Origin: Mortierella alpina
Lineage: Eukaryota; Mortierellomycota; Mortierellomycetes; Mortierellales; Mortierellaceae
Direction of reading: 5' to 3'
Length of the DNA stretch: 64,000 nucleotides
NCBI GenBank assembly: GCA_029449245.1
Contig: JANATF010000011.1
Location: 930,001 to 994,000 of the forward strand
Position 1 is the first letter of the stretch. Each line of letters begins with the position of its first letter. The position numbers and the translations under genes are program-made. The notes beneath the pieces were generated by a model that saw only the letters and a program-made list of their open reading frames with translations, ran no database searches and was not told where the DNA came from. This document shows, piece after piece, positions 11,769 to 24,284 of the stretch.

Positions 11769-14700
11769 CTAATGCTCGACGTCGTCTGCTGGATCGTGTT
11801 CCTCTTGGTCATCTTGCTGAGCTTCCTCATCCTCACTTTCTTCACGCATGGGTGGGCACTGGTCCCACGCGTTTTTCTGTCTATCAACAGTGATTGCCTT
11901 ATCCACACGGACCCGGCCATCCTGATTGATATACACGTTGTTCGTGCAAAAGCTGATCCTTCGCTTGCGTTCACACTCTTCGATGCGCTCCAAAGACGAT
12001 GTCGTTGACATTTTGTCGTCCATTGCGTTCTCATCATCCGAACCAATGACCATGAGTTCTTCCTGTTCAGCCTCGTTCTTAGCCAGCACCTCGTCCAGAG
12101 ACTTGAGAAAATCTCCAGAGTGAGAGGGGGTAAGGAGTTCCAAACCGAGAATCTTGCCGAGGCCCTCCACGCCAATCTCCTCACTGCAATCAGCCTCGTC
12201 CTCGCAGTCAGACTCGTCTTCTTGTTCATCCTCATCCTCATCCTCGTCATCATCCTCATCCTCATCCTCATCCGAGTCCTCCTCTTCATCTTCAAGCCAT
12301 GCGACAAACTTGGAGCTCTAAAGAGGATAAAAGAATATGCGGGTTAATTGATTTGTACATACCAAAAAAAAATTGTGAGGTAAATCATTTTTAGCTGTGC
12401 TTACCATGTTGCGAAGTCCGTCTGCATGGCCAAAAACACCTTTCGGTTCTTTGAGCAGTTTCCACCATTCAAGGATCGCATCTGCCTCCAAGACATCAAA
12501 CTTGTAAAGCGCCATCAACTGGGCAACATGGTTGCGCATCAGTCTGGCGTTGGTCTTTGCGTTCTGTTCTAGCTTTTCCAGCAGCAGCATCTGCTCTTGA
12601 TGCGAGGCCACATAGTTGAGAAGCAATGGTACGTAGATGGACTTGAACTTGGATTCGACTGCGATCTTGGCACTTACGCGCTCGCCGGTCTCGGGTATCA
12701 ACACTGTTCCAGTTCCCCAGCCTCCGATAGCAGGTCCTCCCGCCTCGCTACGCTCGTGCTCCCACCACTTCATAAACTCCTGCGCCAATACCAAGACGAG
12801 GTTATCGAGTACGGCATCATACTTTAGCAGCAAGTCGTCCAGTTGCAAGATTGTCCGGGCAGGTGTGAACTTTGCGTGAAGGGCCTGATGCAAAAACTTG
12901 TGAGCCATTGAATCAAACGTCTCGTTTGCATCCGCGGGCGGGTCCTGTGCGTCATCCTCAGGCGACTGAGAGCGCTGCTTCTTGATGAGCATCTCCATCA
13001 TCGTACACGGAGCCTCGTCCTCATCGTTGTCGACATCGGAATCCTCGTTCAAGTCTGCATTGACTGCTGGGCAGGTTGATGGCGCTTTTGTCAGAGTATT
13101 TGCCGAGGTCGAAAGAATTGCCACCTTTGGCAACTCCTGCACGCTAGAGGCAACATCATCCTCGGCGGGAACCATCAATTCTTTGTTCTCGTTGGCACGC
13201 CACCCAACGGGCGGCAAAATTTCCTCCTCTTCCTCGTCTGGCGACTCGGGTGGAGAAGTGAGCGACGATTCGGCGGACAGTTCTGCTTTGTAGGTCGTGG
13301 CTGTTGCGCTACTGCGCCTGCTGGTCGTGTCCGAGTCATCCTGACTATCGACTAAATTGGAGTGATGAAGCATTAGACCTCCCAACCCTGACGAAAGCGA
13401 ATAAGGCGAGCTGTCGTATCCGATCCTGTACGAGGTGCTGGGCGTCGATTTCTCCTTCAGCTCATTCATCTCCTGCGTCATTTGCTCCAGATCCGCCTTC
13501 AGATGGGCGACCTTGATCTCTTCTGCCTCCAGCTTGCTGTTAAGCTCCTTCTTGATCTTGAGGTATATCTGATCAATCATTGCTCTTGAGTGCTTCTCCG
13601 CTGCGAGATCCGCCTTCGCTTGAAGAAGCGATGACCTTAGCATCTTATTTTTGGCCACCAGTCGCTGCATCGACCGCTTCCGTCTCGACCGTCTGTCCAT
13701 CTCTACGGTGTCACCCAGGAGAGAGTCTGTGTCATTCGAGTCGCTGCTGCCGCCCAGGATGCCTTTGTCGTCGTCCGTTTCAAATTCGCTGCCCTCACGC
13801 AGGCTAGAGGTTGAGGATAGATCGGAATCGAGCGCAGGAGGACAAAGACCGAGGCTCGCCCCAGCAGCCAGGTGCAATCTATTTGTATAAATAAACGAGA
13901 CAGTCAGGGGTCAGAGAGCTGTTTTAGTAGAGAGGCAGGACGGAGGGAAGGCGAGGGGTGGCTGAGCAGACATGCGGTCAGTACTGACCTGTTGGAAGGG
14001 CCTTTATCTTGATGACGGCGGTTGGCCTGGAGGAACAGCTGCTGCTTGTGTAGGTACTGCTCCACGTCCCCCAGCAAGGGCTCGGGATCGCTATTCTGAG
14101 CTTCAGACCCCCTTGAAGCAGAGACTGTCTGAGTCACGGCGGGGGCGGAGGACAAGACGCCGGAGGGCGAATTTAAAAATGGTCCCGACTGCTTCCTGCT
14201 CGTAGGGTGCGCGGTGGGTGTGGAGCAAGGTGGTAGCGCTGCACCCTGAGCAGGTGCAGGCACAAATACAGGTACAGATGCAGGTGCAGATGCAGATGCG
14301 GGCGCAGGTGTGTCCTCCGTCTCGGACGCAACAGGCGTCAGCGGCGAAGTGGTGGACTGGATGGTGGCGTCCTCTGCTGGACGTTGAAGACCCTTGCTGC
14401 TGTGGAAATTGGACGGGTGGCTGTTGGTCTGACGATAGCTCTGCTGGTGATATTGCAGCGGGCAAGGAAGGTGATCAAAGCTGTGGTGGATGGAGTGATG
14501 TTGCTGCTGATGAAAGTGCTGGTGCTTCTGCCCTGCATTGCCGCTGTTCCTGCGGACATGCGCCATGCGGACGGGTTGTTGCTGCCTGGCTGCGGTCTGG
14601 TGTGACAGGCGCTGTTGGCAAGGCTGGGTGTGCAGCAAGGACGGCTGCTGAGGCTGCTGCTGCATGACCAAGACGGGCGCCTTGGTCTTCATTTTCTTTG

Positions 14701-14845
14701 CCTTGGCAGAGCAAGCGGACGGCGGCAGGGTGTTTGCGGGCTGTGATGAAGGCGAAGTGCTTGGGGATGATTTGAAGGTGGCAAAGGCCTTGTGGCTGCT
14801 GCTGTTGCTGCCGCTGCTGATACAGGAGCTATAAAGAGCACACAT
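11769..14845 (-). CDS. Coiled-coil protein with W2-type (eIF4G/eIF5/eIF2B-epsilon C-terminal) domain
   Basis: Exons 14845-13989, 13878-12405 and 12317-11769 close in frame to about 959 residues. The N-terminal third is Gln/His/Pro/Ala-rich. Next comes a predicted coiled coil (about residues 345-435, MQRLVAKNKMLRSSLLQAKAD onward). A W2-like HEAT domain follows at about residues 610-780, recognised by the FLHQALHAKF and LLLNYVASHQEQMLLLEKLE helices and an AA-box-like AILEWWKLL continuing across the intron into SSKFVAWLEDEEEDSDEDED. The acidic run is encoded by CTCATC repeats near 12226-12275. A C-terminal RRISF resembles a PP1-docking RVxF motif. W2 domains occur in translation factors that contact eIF2 subunits; a role here is inference. 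The start is uncertain: 14845 is the first ATG I favour, 14692 is an alternative, and an upstream exon cannot be excluded. Confidence 0.65.
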
Positions 14846-15349
14846 GCAGGAAGGTTGCTGACAAGTGCAAGGAAGAATATGGGCGGCAACGAGCGACAGC
14901 GATGGGGTTGTTGTGCAGGTGAGAGAGTGCAGACGCGGGAATAGATAGTGAGGAGTGTGCAATGAGGCAATGAATCATGGGTCTAGCTTTGAGCGGAGGA
15001 GAGACGAAGAGAGCACGAGTGTGTGTGTGCTGATGGTGCCAGTGGAATGCAGCGTTTAGTGCAGCGGACAAGGGTGTGTGTGTGTAGAGAGGGTGCGAGA
15101 TCAACAGACTGCAAGGTCAAGAGAATCAAAGAGAGGGTGTGCAAAGACGGTGTGCAAAGAAAGCGTCGGTCATAGTGAGGTATGGAGGGCGATGGAGTCG
15201 CCGAAGTGGCTGCAGCCCATGCGATCAAGCAGCTTGCCTTGATGACTCAAACGACGAGGAAAAGACTATTTTGCACGTGAGCTGCGATCCCCTCTTCCCT
15301 CTTCTCGCTCCTGTTTTACTCAGCAAACGCAGGCCAACAACACAAGACA
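14846..15349. other. Divergent promoter region
   Basis: About 500 bp lies between the W2 gene (-) and the OTU gene (+). It has GT-rich runs near 15020 and 15070 and a pyrimidine-rich leader before 15350. I see no gene in it. Confidence 0.5.
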
Positions 15350-16676
15350 ATGGAGCAGCAGCAGTCGGCCATCTCGCAAGAGATCCCCAGCACCACCAGC
15401 ACACCCTCCTCTCTGCCAGAATCGTTCGACGCTCTCCAGGCCAGACACAAGAGAGAGCTGCGGGACCTGACCGCCAAGGTGACTGCGCTTAAAAAGACGG
15501 CCACCAAAGGCGACAAGAAAAAGAAAAAGGAGGTCCTTGCTGAGGCAGCCCAGCTGGAGCACGCCCTGAAGCTGCAGCAGGGCAAGGAGGACGAGGACTG
15601 GAAACATGCCAACGGGAGCACTACCCCCAGAAGCGGCAATGACGTCGAGGGATCAGGAGGTGCGGACAACAACAACAGCGACGACGAGGATGAATTCGAC
15701 GTGAACGACGTAAGTACAGAGTGCGCTCTCTAAAATGATCGACTAGCGTCCCCACGACCTCCTTCCACTATGCTTACTTGATGATCCCTGCTCTAGATTC
15801 CGATTGACCATTTGACAATAGAACCCACACCATCTCGGACGCCGCCGCAACAACAGCAGCAATCGTCATCTTTGGGCGGCAAAAAGCCCAATCGCCAAAA
15901 GGCCCGCAAAGATCGCAAGGCTCAGGCATTAAAGGAGTTGCAGGACGAAGCTGAGCAGGAGGCAGCAGGGCAGGTTAATATGAATGAGGTAGAGCGCAAG
16001 GCGATTGAAGAGCTGGCGCAAGTCATGGGCGTCACTGTAAAAGACGTTACTGCAGACGGCCACTGCCTATACAATGCCATTGCAGACCAGCTCTCACAGC
16101 ACTATCAAACCGAGGTGAGTCGAGGTAGACGAGGAAGGTGGAAACACCATCAGGTCAACAGGCCAACTTGCTTTTTGTTTAGCTCTTGTTCTGACTATCT
16201 CCGTTCTGATTTCCTGTAGACGACGGTCAAGGACTTGCGGCATGGCACAGCAGAGTATATGAGGGAGCACGCAGACGACTTTTTGCCATTCTTGAGCAAT
16301 AAGCACGGAGATATGATGTCGCCTGAAGACTTTGTGGAATACTGCAAGGATCTAGAGTCGACGGCAGTTTGGGGAGGCCAGCCCGAGGTAAAGGGGGTGA
16401 TTGCGTTGATTGTGAAACGTCCCTTGCAAGTTGAAGTTACATAATCTTTCTTATTTTCTCATATGTATTACTGTTTGTTGCCAACCTCACGTCTAGCTGC
16501 TCGCACTGTCCAGGGTCCACAAGGTGCCTATTTGGGTCGTCCAGATGGGCAGTCCGACTGTCAAATTGTCTGCAGACGTGTATGCAGCAAAGACCCCACT
16601 TATGGTCTCATACCATCGCCACATGTATGGCCTTGGCGAGCATTACAATTCGCTGCGGCCTACAGGTGGTTCATAG
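15350..16676 (+). CDS. OTU-domain deubiquitinase (OTUD6-like)
   Basis: Cysteine protease of the OTU family that cleaves ubiquitin. Four exons (15350-15709, 15797-16114, 16220-16387, 16497-16676) close exactly to 341 residues. The N-terminal half is a charged coiled coil with KGDKKKKKEVLAEAAQLEHAL, as in OTUD6A/B, followed by a second basic helix (RQKARKDRKAQALKELQDEA). The OTU core carries the catalytic Asp and Cys in TADGHCLYNAIADQLSQ and the His in the C-terminal HYNSLRP. The intermediate elements DLRHGTAEYMREHADDFLPF and VPIWVVQMGSP also match the OTUD6 layout. It ends six residues after the catalytic motif. Cytosolic location is likely. Confidence 0.92.
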
Positions 16677-18044
16677 ATCGCTGCTTATTCCATCTTACAT
16701 CGATAAAACAGTTCTCAAGTCATGCGTGAAGATGCGTTAAAATGCGTCAAGATGCATCAAGATGCATCAAGATGCACGGTGGTCAGGACACCAACCACCC
16801 CCAACCTTTTTTGTTTGGAGACAAGAATGAGGGGGCTGCTTGGTTTTCTGCCGTCTTGTACAGCAAAGAGGCGAAAATAGTGCGTGTTCCGTGTTCCGCG
16901 GAGGAACGACCGTACCAGAGACTGGGGTAGGGCGGGTGGAGGTGGAAAACAGACGGGTGTAACCTTTCTTGTTGATGAGGGCGTTGCATCGCGCTCCCAA
17001 CGGTGATTGAAATGGCCATCAATGACATGTGCAAGGGCAGAGAGACAGAGGCGAGAAAGAGGCTCTGGGCCGATGCGGATGTGTTAATAGGGGAGGAGAG
17101 AGAGAGCGCGCGAGAGGAGTTTTGTTCGACGGTGAGAATTGTGAGCACTTTTCCCATTCTTGTTTTCTGCCCGGTCATGCATGTTGGATGGTGTTGCGTT
17201 GGCTAGTATCATGAGCTCGAAGGATAGTGAGATAGTATGTGGGAGACGGAGACGCGGAAACAACGAGAGGATGGACGGCCTGGAGCCCAAACGGCAGTTC
17301 AGGAGAGCATGGGGGCATGGCGACAACGAACAGTGCACAGTGCCAAGGCGAATGCTGCGACAAGCCAGGGTCGCCCAAGCAAGGTGAACGCCATGGACCG
17401 TGCTGTGTGCTTGCGTCCGCCATGAGCCCTTGTTTCTGGGATATCTCTTGCCGGACCGTATTAGGTATACGAATAGCGCACCTTTTGCAAAAAACGGTGC
17501 TTCGTCCTTGGCGCTCGTTATTCTCTCAAAGGCCTCAACGGCAGCAGCTGATCTCCAGGGATGCGATCCATTGTTCCCGCTCATTCTCGCCTCTGATTGA
17601 TTCTCTTCAGAACATTGATTTGATAATCTGTCCAGCACACCCTGCTCTTCCTGCCCTCCAGCACCTTGACAAAACACTCTACTCAAAAACAACACACGCA
17701 CACACCTTTTTTATTTTTTTTATTTGCCTTACTCGTTTTGTATTTTGCGCTGACTTTTTCTCTTTCACAGTTCCCCCTCTCTCTTTCTTCATCTCTGTCA
17801 CCTCTTTTTTCACTTTCACTCTTGCTCGATCACTCTCCCCTCCTTCCTTGACTGCATCTTTCGGATCATTAACCTCCCATCAATCCCCTACTGGCCTTCT
17901 TGCCGCTCACGCATCGACAACAGCAACAGAGGTCTGAGGTATTGAGACGCCGTATCTCGCGACCTGCTCATAATTATCAGAGCAGAGCACCCACCCCTTC
18001 TCAGCTCCAGCCCTTTCAACTCCACGCTTATTTCTTCGCCCGTT
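16677..18044. other. Upstream region of the transcription-factor gene
   Basis: About 1.4 kb. It starts with a short tandem repeat (16732-16778) and ends with a long CT-rich leader (17690-17870) before the ATG at 18045. Frames on both strands are open but show no domain. I treat it as promoter and leader sequence. Confidence 0.5.
16732..16778. repeat. Decamer tandem repeat (gatgcatcaa-type)
   Basis: Four to five imperfect head-to-tail copies of a ~10 bp unit with core gatgcatcaa; the first copies are degenerate (gatgcgttaa, aatgcgtcaa). The repeat is intergenic, with no coding role seen. Confidence 0.7.
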
Positions 18045-21000
18045 ATGGCGGAACTGGACGAGCCCTTTCACCAGAACGACGAGGCCGCCAAGCGGTTCAA
18101 AGGCGGCAAGGGTGGTCAGAAGAGGAAACAGCCAGGAACCCCTACAACTGCTGGACTAGGCCATATCACATCATCGTCCCCCTCCACATCTCCGTCTCCG
18201 ACACTGTTCTCCACACAACATCCCAGGACGAGCCAGGCCCATGCGAGTCCCTTGCAGGCTCAGCCAGGATCGGCTAAGGCCCGAGGCAGCAACACCGGCC
18301 CAGTCTATCAGCAACCAAAGTCACTACAGCACCACCCTCTCCCTTCGCATCCTCTCCAGTTGGATCCCGCAGCGTTTGGTAACACCGCCAGCAATAGCAC
18401 CAAGAGCAGCGGCAGTAGTAGCTTCCAGCTGCATCGAAGCAACAGCATCAGCAGCAGCTCGACAGGTGGCGACAGGCGTGGTTCCTTTTCAGTCGAGGTG
18501 AGTCTACCCCTACTGCTTTTATTGGGGACGGGTGTGTGTAATCTCTCCCATTCGAGGCAAGGGAACCTGGAACGACATGCGTGGGAATTCGCTTGGATAT
18601 GTGAAGACTGTGGGTCTAGCAGTGTAGTTGGGGCTTTGGCTGTTTCGAAAGCTAGGCTGGTGTGGACCCTGGTGTTGCAACCCGTGGACTGTTTGGTGAA
18701 TGGATGCATGGGGCCACTTTTGGTACTTGATGCCTTTGGCCTGTTTATTTTCCGAGATGAGCCAAGGCCTAGCGATTGTGTCTAGCCCCCAAAGGAAGGC
18801 AAGGCTGCAGCAAGGGGGTGTGCCCTGCGGTGTTGTGTCCACATTGAGCAACAGCGTAGACTGTCAGGGCTATCGAGCACAAAGAACCTTGTGTGCGTGG
18901 GAGCACAGGGAACAAATAGAAGCCGAGAGCGATTCAGCGCCCGAGGCGCCAACAGATAGCTCTTGTGTGTGTTGTATGGCCAGTGGCAGGTGGCCGGGAG
19001 AGATCACAGCGAGTACCTGGGCTGTTGTCTGTCTGTGTGCAAGGAGAGAGCAACTTTAAAACTAAAGAGCTTTTGCCCTAACGCTACGTTATCCGGCACT
19101 CTACAGAACAGCAACGGAGCCACAGCACCGCGGCACACGAGCAATGGGTCCATCGACAGTCAATCCTGCGCCTTCTTGGACTATCCCGTCGATGCTTCCA
19201 AGGCAGTGACCATTGTAGACCACTCCAGCAGCGAGGACCTCGACACGCTGACGGCCATGCTGGCAGAGACTACGCTAAACAACGTGGCGTACTTTGGGCC
19301 CAGCGCCGCCATGGTCGCCAGTACCTTCAATGATGATGACCTCTGGGGCCCTCAACTCGGTGCTGCCAGCACAGAAGGTGATATCCTTGTGCCCGAGGAA
19401 ATGCAAATCCTGCCGGACCCTGCTACGCGAGAGCACTTAGCAGCACTGTATTACAAAGTAACAAGACGCTTGCCCTTTTTTTTGTCTTCCCTGCTTATCG
19501 TGCATGCATTTGAATGCTATCTTGTGTTCAGTACACGCTCCACCTGCTGACCATCGTCTTCATGCCTCTATTAGAACCACTATTTCAGCCTGCCGATGGT
19601 TCAGCGCGAGGTCCTTAGAGTCTGCCAGGAAAACATTCACATCCCTCACTGTCTCTTACTTTGCAATGCTGTCTATTATTGCGGCTCAATGTTCTCGGTC
19701 AACACCATAGCTTTGCGCAAGGATATGAATGACGAGAGTACAGTTGGGGAGGACTTTTTTATGCGGGGTCAAGGTATGAGCCAAGCTACAAACGATGCCC
19801 TGGAAAAAAAGAAAAGAAGATATAGCGAGAAATTTCATCTTGACTGACAAAAACTTTTGCCCACTCGTTCACAGCACTCCTGGAGAAGAAATATTTGACA
19901 ACGCACCTTTGCACGGTGCAGGCGCTTCTCCTCTTTGCCATCGGCCACAAATCCCCTGCTCAGCGCTCAGCCTTTATCAGCCAGGCCATTACCATGGCTT
20001 TGGACATGGGCCTACAAACGCGATTGGATGACACAGTGAACCAGTTCATGCGATCCTACAGATCCCGCGTGTTTTGGTGTTGCTATCTATTCGACTCGAC
20101 AGCGTCAGCCATCAGCGGAAAACCGACCTTGATCAACGACGAGGAGATCACAGTTGACATGTTTGAAGCGGGCGACCTAGGGCCAGAAACAGAGACGTTT
20201 TCGGATCAGTATATCATCCATTGCTTACATGGCTGGCAAATTTGCCGGAAAATCCGCAAGAACTCAAAGCTGATTGTGAGACGACCACCACCACCGCAAG
20301 CGGTTCTCTTGCAGAACTTGGCCAGATTGGACAACGAGCTCGTTGAGTGGCAAGAGAACTTGCCCAAAGTGTTTGATTTCTTGCCTGTGGAGGGCGCGAT
20401 TGTTTCGGACGTGTCGGCTTTAGCAGCATGTGCTCAGCTCCTGTGCTATGCACTCATCATCCTGCTCCACCATCCGTACCTGCCAAACCCAAAGAGTCCT
20501 GAGGCGTTCCAGCCGCCACAGCCGGGGGCTAACTTGCCAGATTCGCAGGGATACTGCACTCAGGCGGCCAAGGAGATCACCAAGATTGCTGGGATTCTAC
20601 TCAAGGAGGCGCCTAGGTCGTTTGAGCAAAACACGCCTTCACGCTATGCCCTCAACTTTGCGATCCGTATCCACCTCCGCAACTCGAAGTGTATGGTAGA
20701 CCCCGTACTTGCCAAGGAGTCCCGCCGTGATCTTCAAAAATCGATGGATTATATCGAGCGCGTGGAAAACCTTCAGTTTTTCCGAATCAACCGAGCCAAG
20801 AAGTCTGATGTTGCCGACTTACTGGCGTCCTGCCGAGCTGCTCTTTCGCAACAAAAATCAAGCTTGGACCTTGCTAAGGAAGCAGCGGCCTTGAAGCACC
20901 AACAAATGCTACAGGAAAAGAAGGAGAAGCAAAGGCAATTATTGGAGCAGCAAAAGCAGCAGCAACAGCAGCTGTTCCAGCAACAGCAGCTGCAACAACA

Positions 21001-22549
21001 ACAGTCTCAGCAACAGCAGCACCAAAATCTGCAGCAGTCTCAGCAGCAAGAACTCCCTCAACACCCTGTGCTGGCCTCTCAAGCTGGATTGTCACAGCAA
21101 AATCAACAGCAACAACAGCAGCAGCAACAGTCCTACAAGCAGCAGCTCCAGCTTCAGATGTATACCCAAGAACGCGACCAGCAAGAGCTGGCACGGTTCA
21201 ACCAGCTTCAGCGTCAGGGCCAGTTGGACATAGATCATCAGCGTCACCAGCATTTCCAGCAGCTAGCCATGGCGAAGCACAAGCAGCAGATCTTTATGCA
21301 GCAACAGCAGCTGCAGCAAACTCACGGGTATAGACAGCAGCAGCCACAACAGCAGTACCAGCAGCATCAACAACAACTTACTCATCCCCATCCTCTGGCA
21401 CAGAGCGTTCAGCACCAGCATCAGCATCAGCATCAACAGCAGTTCCACCCGTCCATTCAAGATCCACACCAACAATATCAGCAGAGCGGCTTACAACCAG
21501 TACAGCCAGTATCGGCTCATCAATTGCAAAATTCCACGCTTTTCCAGGGTCAGCCTCAGGTCGGGAACTTTACACAATCCATGGGTATGAGTAATGGCGA
21601 ACTTGCCTCCACAACCCCAATGGCTATGTTGGATTTCCACGACCCGGCTGTCTTTGCTAATCTCCCACAAGAGCAGCAACAGCAGCTCTTTATGGCATTC
21701 AGTCAGAGCCTCAGCGGTGGCAATGATACTGCATATTATTCCGCAACCCATCCATTTCCTCAAGGAACCACAGGCATGGATGGGGCGAATGTGGGTGTGA
21801 TTCAGGGCCAAGACAACCCCATGGTGGACTTTAGCAACATGATGTTTGATGAACAACAACGTCAAATGTTTTCCTCTGCTGCCTCGGCATCGATCCAGAA
21901 CCCAGGCGGGACGATCACGTTCCAGACGACCTCGTCCACCATGGAACCTAGCAACGGTCTGATTGAGGATGTCTTTTTAAGCACAAGCGGCGGCCCAGCT
22001 ACAAGTATTCAGGCGCGAAGCATACAGAGTCGCTCTAACACGGGCGGCCACCTTGGCGCAGGCTCAATACCCTCGCCCTCCCCATCCGTGCAGTCGCAAG
22101 CGCAGTTACACCATCAGCGGACAGCAAGCCAAGGCCTTGCTCAGCCGAACCAACAGCAACAGCAGCATGGTTCAAGCCTCGGCAACACGCCCACTGGTAC
22201 GCAGCATCAGCGCAGCAGCAGCAGCAATAACAATATGAACAATCCGAATAACCATGGATCTCCAGAGTCGATGCCATCTCCAGGCGGATCCATTTCCGAA
22301 GAGTCGATCTTACAGTCGTGGTCAATCTCGACACTACACGACAATATTTATTTGAACCCGAATCTCTCTAGGGATGATCCCCGGAACGATCTTGGCACGT
22401 TTATGTATCTGCCGAGCGAGTTCGAGTATGGAGATGCGCCCGCACTCTCACCAGCGGCATCCTCGGTCAATGGCGGTGGAAGTGTAAGTGGACAAGGAAA
22501 TGGCAGCGCGGAATCAGATGGTGGATTATCGCCTCGCATCCTTCCGTAG
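18045..22549 (+). CDS. Fungal_trans-domain transcription factor, Gln-rich, no visible zinc cluster
   Basis: Exons 18045-18497, 19107-19457, 19575-19773 and 19875-22549 close to 1225 residues. The middle homology region typical of fungal zinc-cluster regulators (PF04082-like) spans roughly residues 270-560: NHYFSLPMVQREVL, TTHLCTVQALLLFAIGH, RSRVFWCCYLFDSTASAISG, KPTLINDEEITVDM. A Gln-rich activation-like region follows (about residues 690-880, encoded near 20930-21500), then a Ser/Asn/Gly-rich tail. The N-terminal exon is basic (RFKGGKGGQKRKQPG) and Ser-rich but has no cysteines, so the usual Zn2Cys6 DNA-binding cluster is not where it should be. Intron 1 is unusually long (609 bp) for this window. 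The protein may bind DNA through a partner, or an upstream exon is missed. Confidence 0.75.
20940..21500 (+). repeat. CAG/CAA polyglutamine-coding tract
   Basis: In-frame CAG/CAA repeats interrupted by His, Leu and Ser codons within the transcription-factor gene. Mixed codons suggest selection for the Gln-rich protein segment rather than pure repeat slippage. Confidence 0.85.
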
Positions 22550-22708
22550 ATTGGATTATTGTTTGTTTCTTCTTTTTCCTATTGACCTTGAACAATCTTC
22601 ATATTGCTCATCGGCGTTATTATTGGTATGAGGCCTCCTTCATCCTTCCCATTACTTTTCTTTTTTATTGTATACCAATTGTAAATAAATAAATCAAGAA
22701 TAGGTCGT

Positions 22709-24056
22709 CTAAGAAGAGAGAGCCTTCGTGTTTTTCTTGTCGTTATTCGCCTTAAGACTCTTTGGATGGGGCATTGTGACGCAGTCAGTGTCTCTGCATA
22801 GGTTCTTGAGAGCCTTGCGCTCCAAGGTCTCAAAGAACTTGAGTCCCGAGGCCTTCTCGACGGCCTCGACAGGGACCTGGAATGCAGTCAGAGGGACTTG
22901 GTTCTGGATGGTGTTGTTGGGCAGGACAAATGCTCCTACGGCCATGTCACCGTTGCCCTTGTCGGTCAAGATGACTTTGTAAAAATGAGTCGGAACGCCA
23001 ATGTTAGGAGGGTTTCCAATGACCTCGTGCTTGACGTAGAACTTGTTGTCGGTTGGGTCTTGGTACGGGAGGTACAGCGGCCCTGTGATCACGTAAACGT
23101 CCTGATATCTCTTGGTCAAGACTCTGCAAAAGTTTTCAAAATGTGCCCAGTCTAATAAAAAAAAAAAAAATAGTCAAAGAAATTGTCAAAGCGAACTTTT
23201 CTCGGTTGCTTTGTATGCCTCAATGGTGCGGGTAGCAATTTACTTACAGTCGCGGTTAAATCCTTCGCCTACTTGGGGTGCGATGTTGGAGAGGTAGAAA
23301 GTTTCGTCCATGGCGTTCTGTGTGCTTTTGCAGTCTGCAGCTGGGGCCATGTGTCCTCGGTCATAGCCAGATCTGACATAGTCTGTCAATTTGGCCTTGT
23401 AGAGTTCTGGAACGGATTCATCCTCCTTGAACACATTGCCACGGCCCACACCCTCGCCAGGCTTCAGGGACTCGACCGTCAGGTGCTCAGCAACCCAGTT
23501 GGGATGACGAAACTGACGCTGTGTTTATTGCGAGGTAAGGCAGAAGGGGTGGGAAAACGAGCGAGGGGTTGGTTGGTATGCAAGAGATTAGGCTGCAGCC
23601 AACGGTATCCTCTATGTTGTTCACTTACGTTGTACGAGGCGACATATCCTTCTCTCGCAAAGACATCGTTCACAGGTCCTACGGCACAGCAAAGAGACAA
23701 GATCGGAGACATGAAACCTGTTAGTCGATTGATGTGCAACATGGTTGCTCACAATGGCACATACGGACGCAATAGGATAATGCAAGAGATGGCTCACCTG
23801 GGAAGCCATGGGGCATGATAGTGCGGGGATTTGCGACCGAGGTGTTGGGGGGAGGACGGGGGACGAGAGGGGGCGGGGGTCCGGTTTTGGCAGGCACCTG
23901 GGGAGGGGTCTGTGTTGGCACGGATGCAGGGAGCCCAGCGGAGGCGGTGGTTGGCACCATGCGCCGGGTGTCGTCCTTGGACTTGAAGTAGGTGGTCATG
24001 GCGACGGCTCCGAGCACGGCTCCGCCCGTGAAGATGGCAATGTTCCTGACGACCAT
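22709..24056 (-). CDS. NUC1: Mitochondrial DNA/RNA endonuclease G (NUC1-type)
   Basis: Sugar-nonspecific nuclease of the bba-metal family, mitochondrial in fungi and linked there to mtDNA turnover and cell death. Four exons (24056-23798, 23678-23629, 23518-23248, 23151-22709) sum to 340 residues. The N-terminus has a hydrophobic anchor/presequence (RNIAIFTGGAVLGAVAM) followed by a Pro-rich linker. The catalytic signature is intact: YDRGHMAPAAD, with the general-base His. Asn metal-ligand motifs follow in ETFYLSNIAPQ and the GFNRDYWAHFE helix, then DVYVITGPLYLP and HFYKVILTD. The start at 24056 is well placed before the anchor. It is divergent from PRP38 with only ~230 bp between them. Confidence 0.93.
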
Positions 24057-24284
24057 GGTTGCGAGTGGAATGTGTGAGGCAGAGGCATGCAACGAAGAAA
24101 AGCGAGCGGTGTGCCTGAAGTGCGGGTGGCTGAGCAGTGCACACATCCTGTGACAAAACACAATGTGCGTGCGGCACTCATCTCCATCAGGCTGACAACG
24201 CACCTTGACCTCTCGCTAGTCCTCGCTCAATCGACCGCCGTCTGCCATCACAAGAACATCCACACCACCAGCACAGCTTCCACA

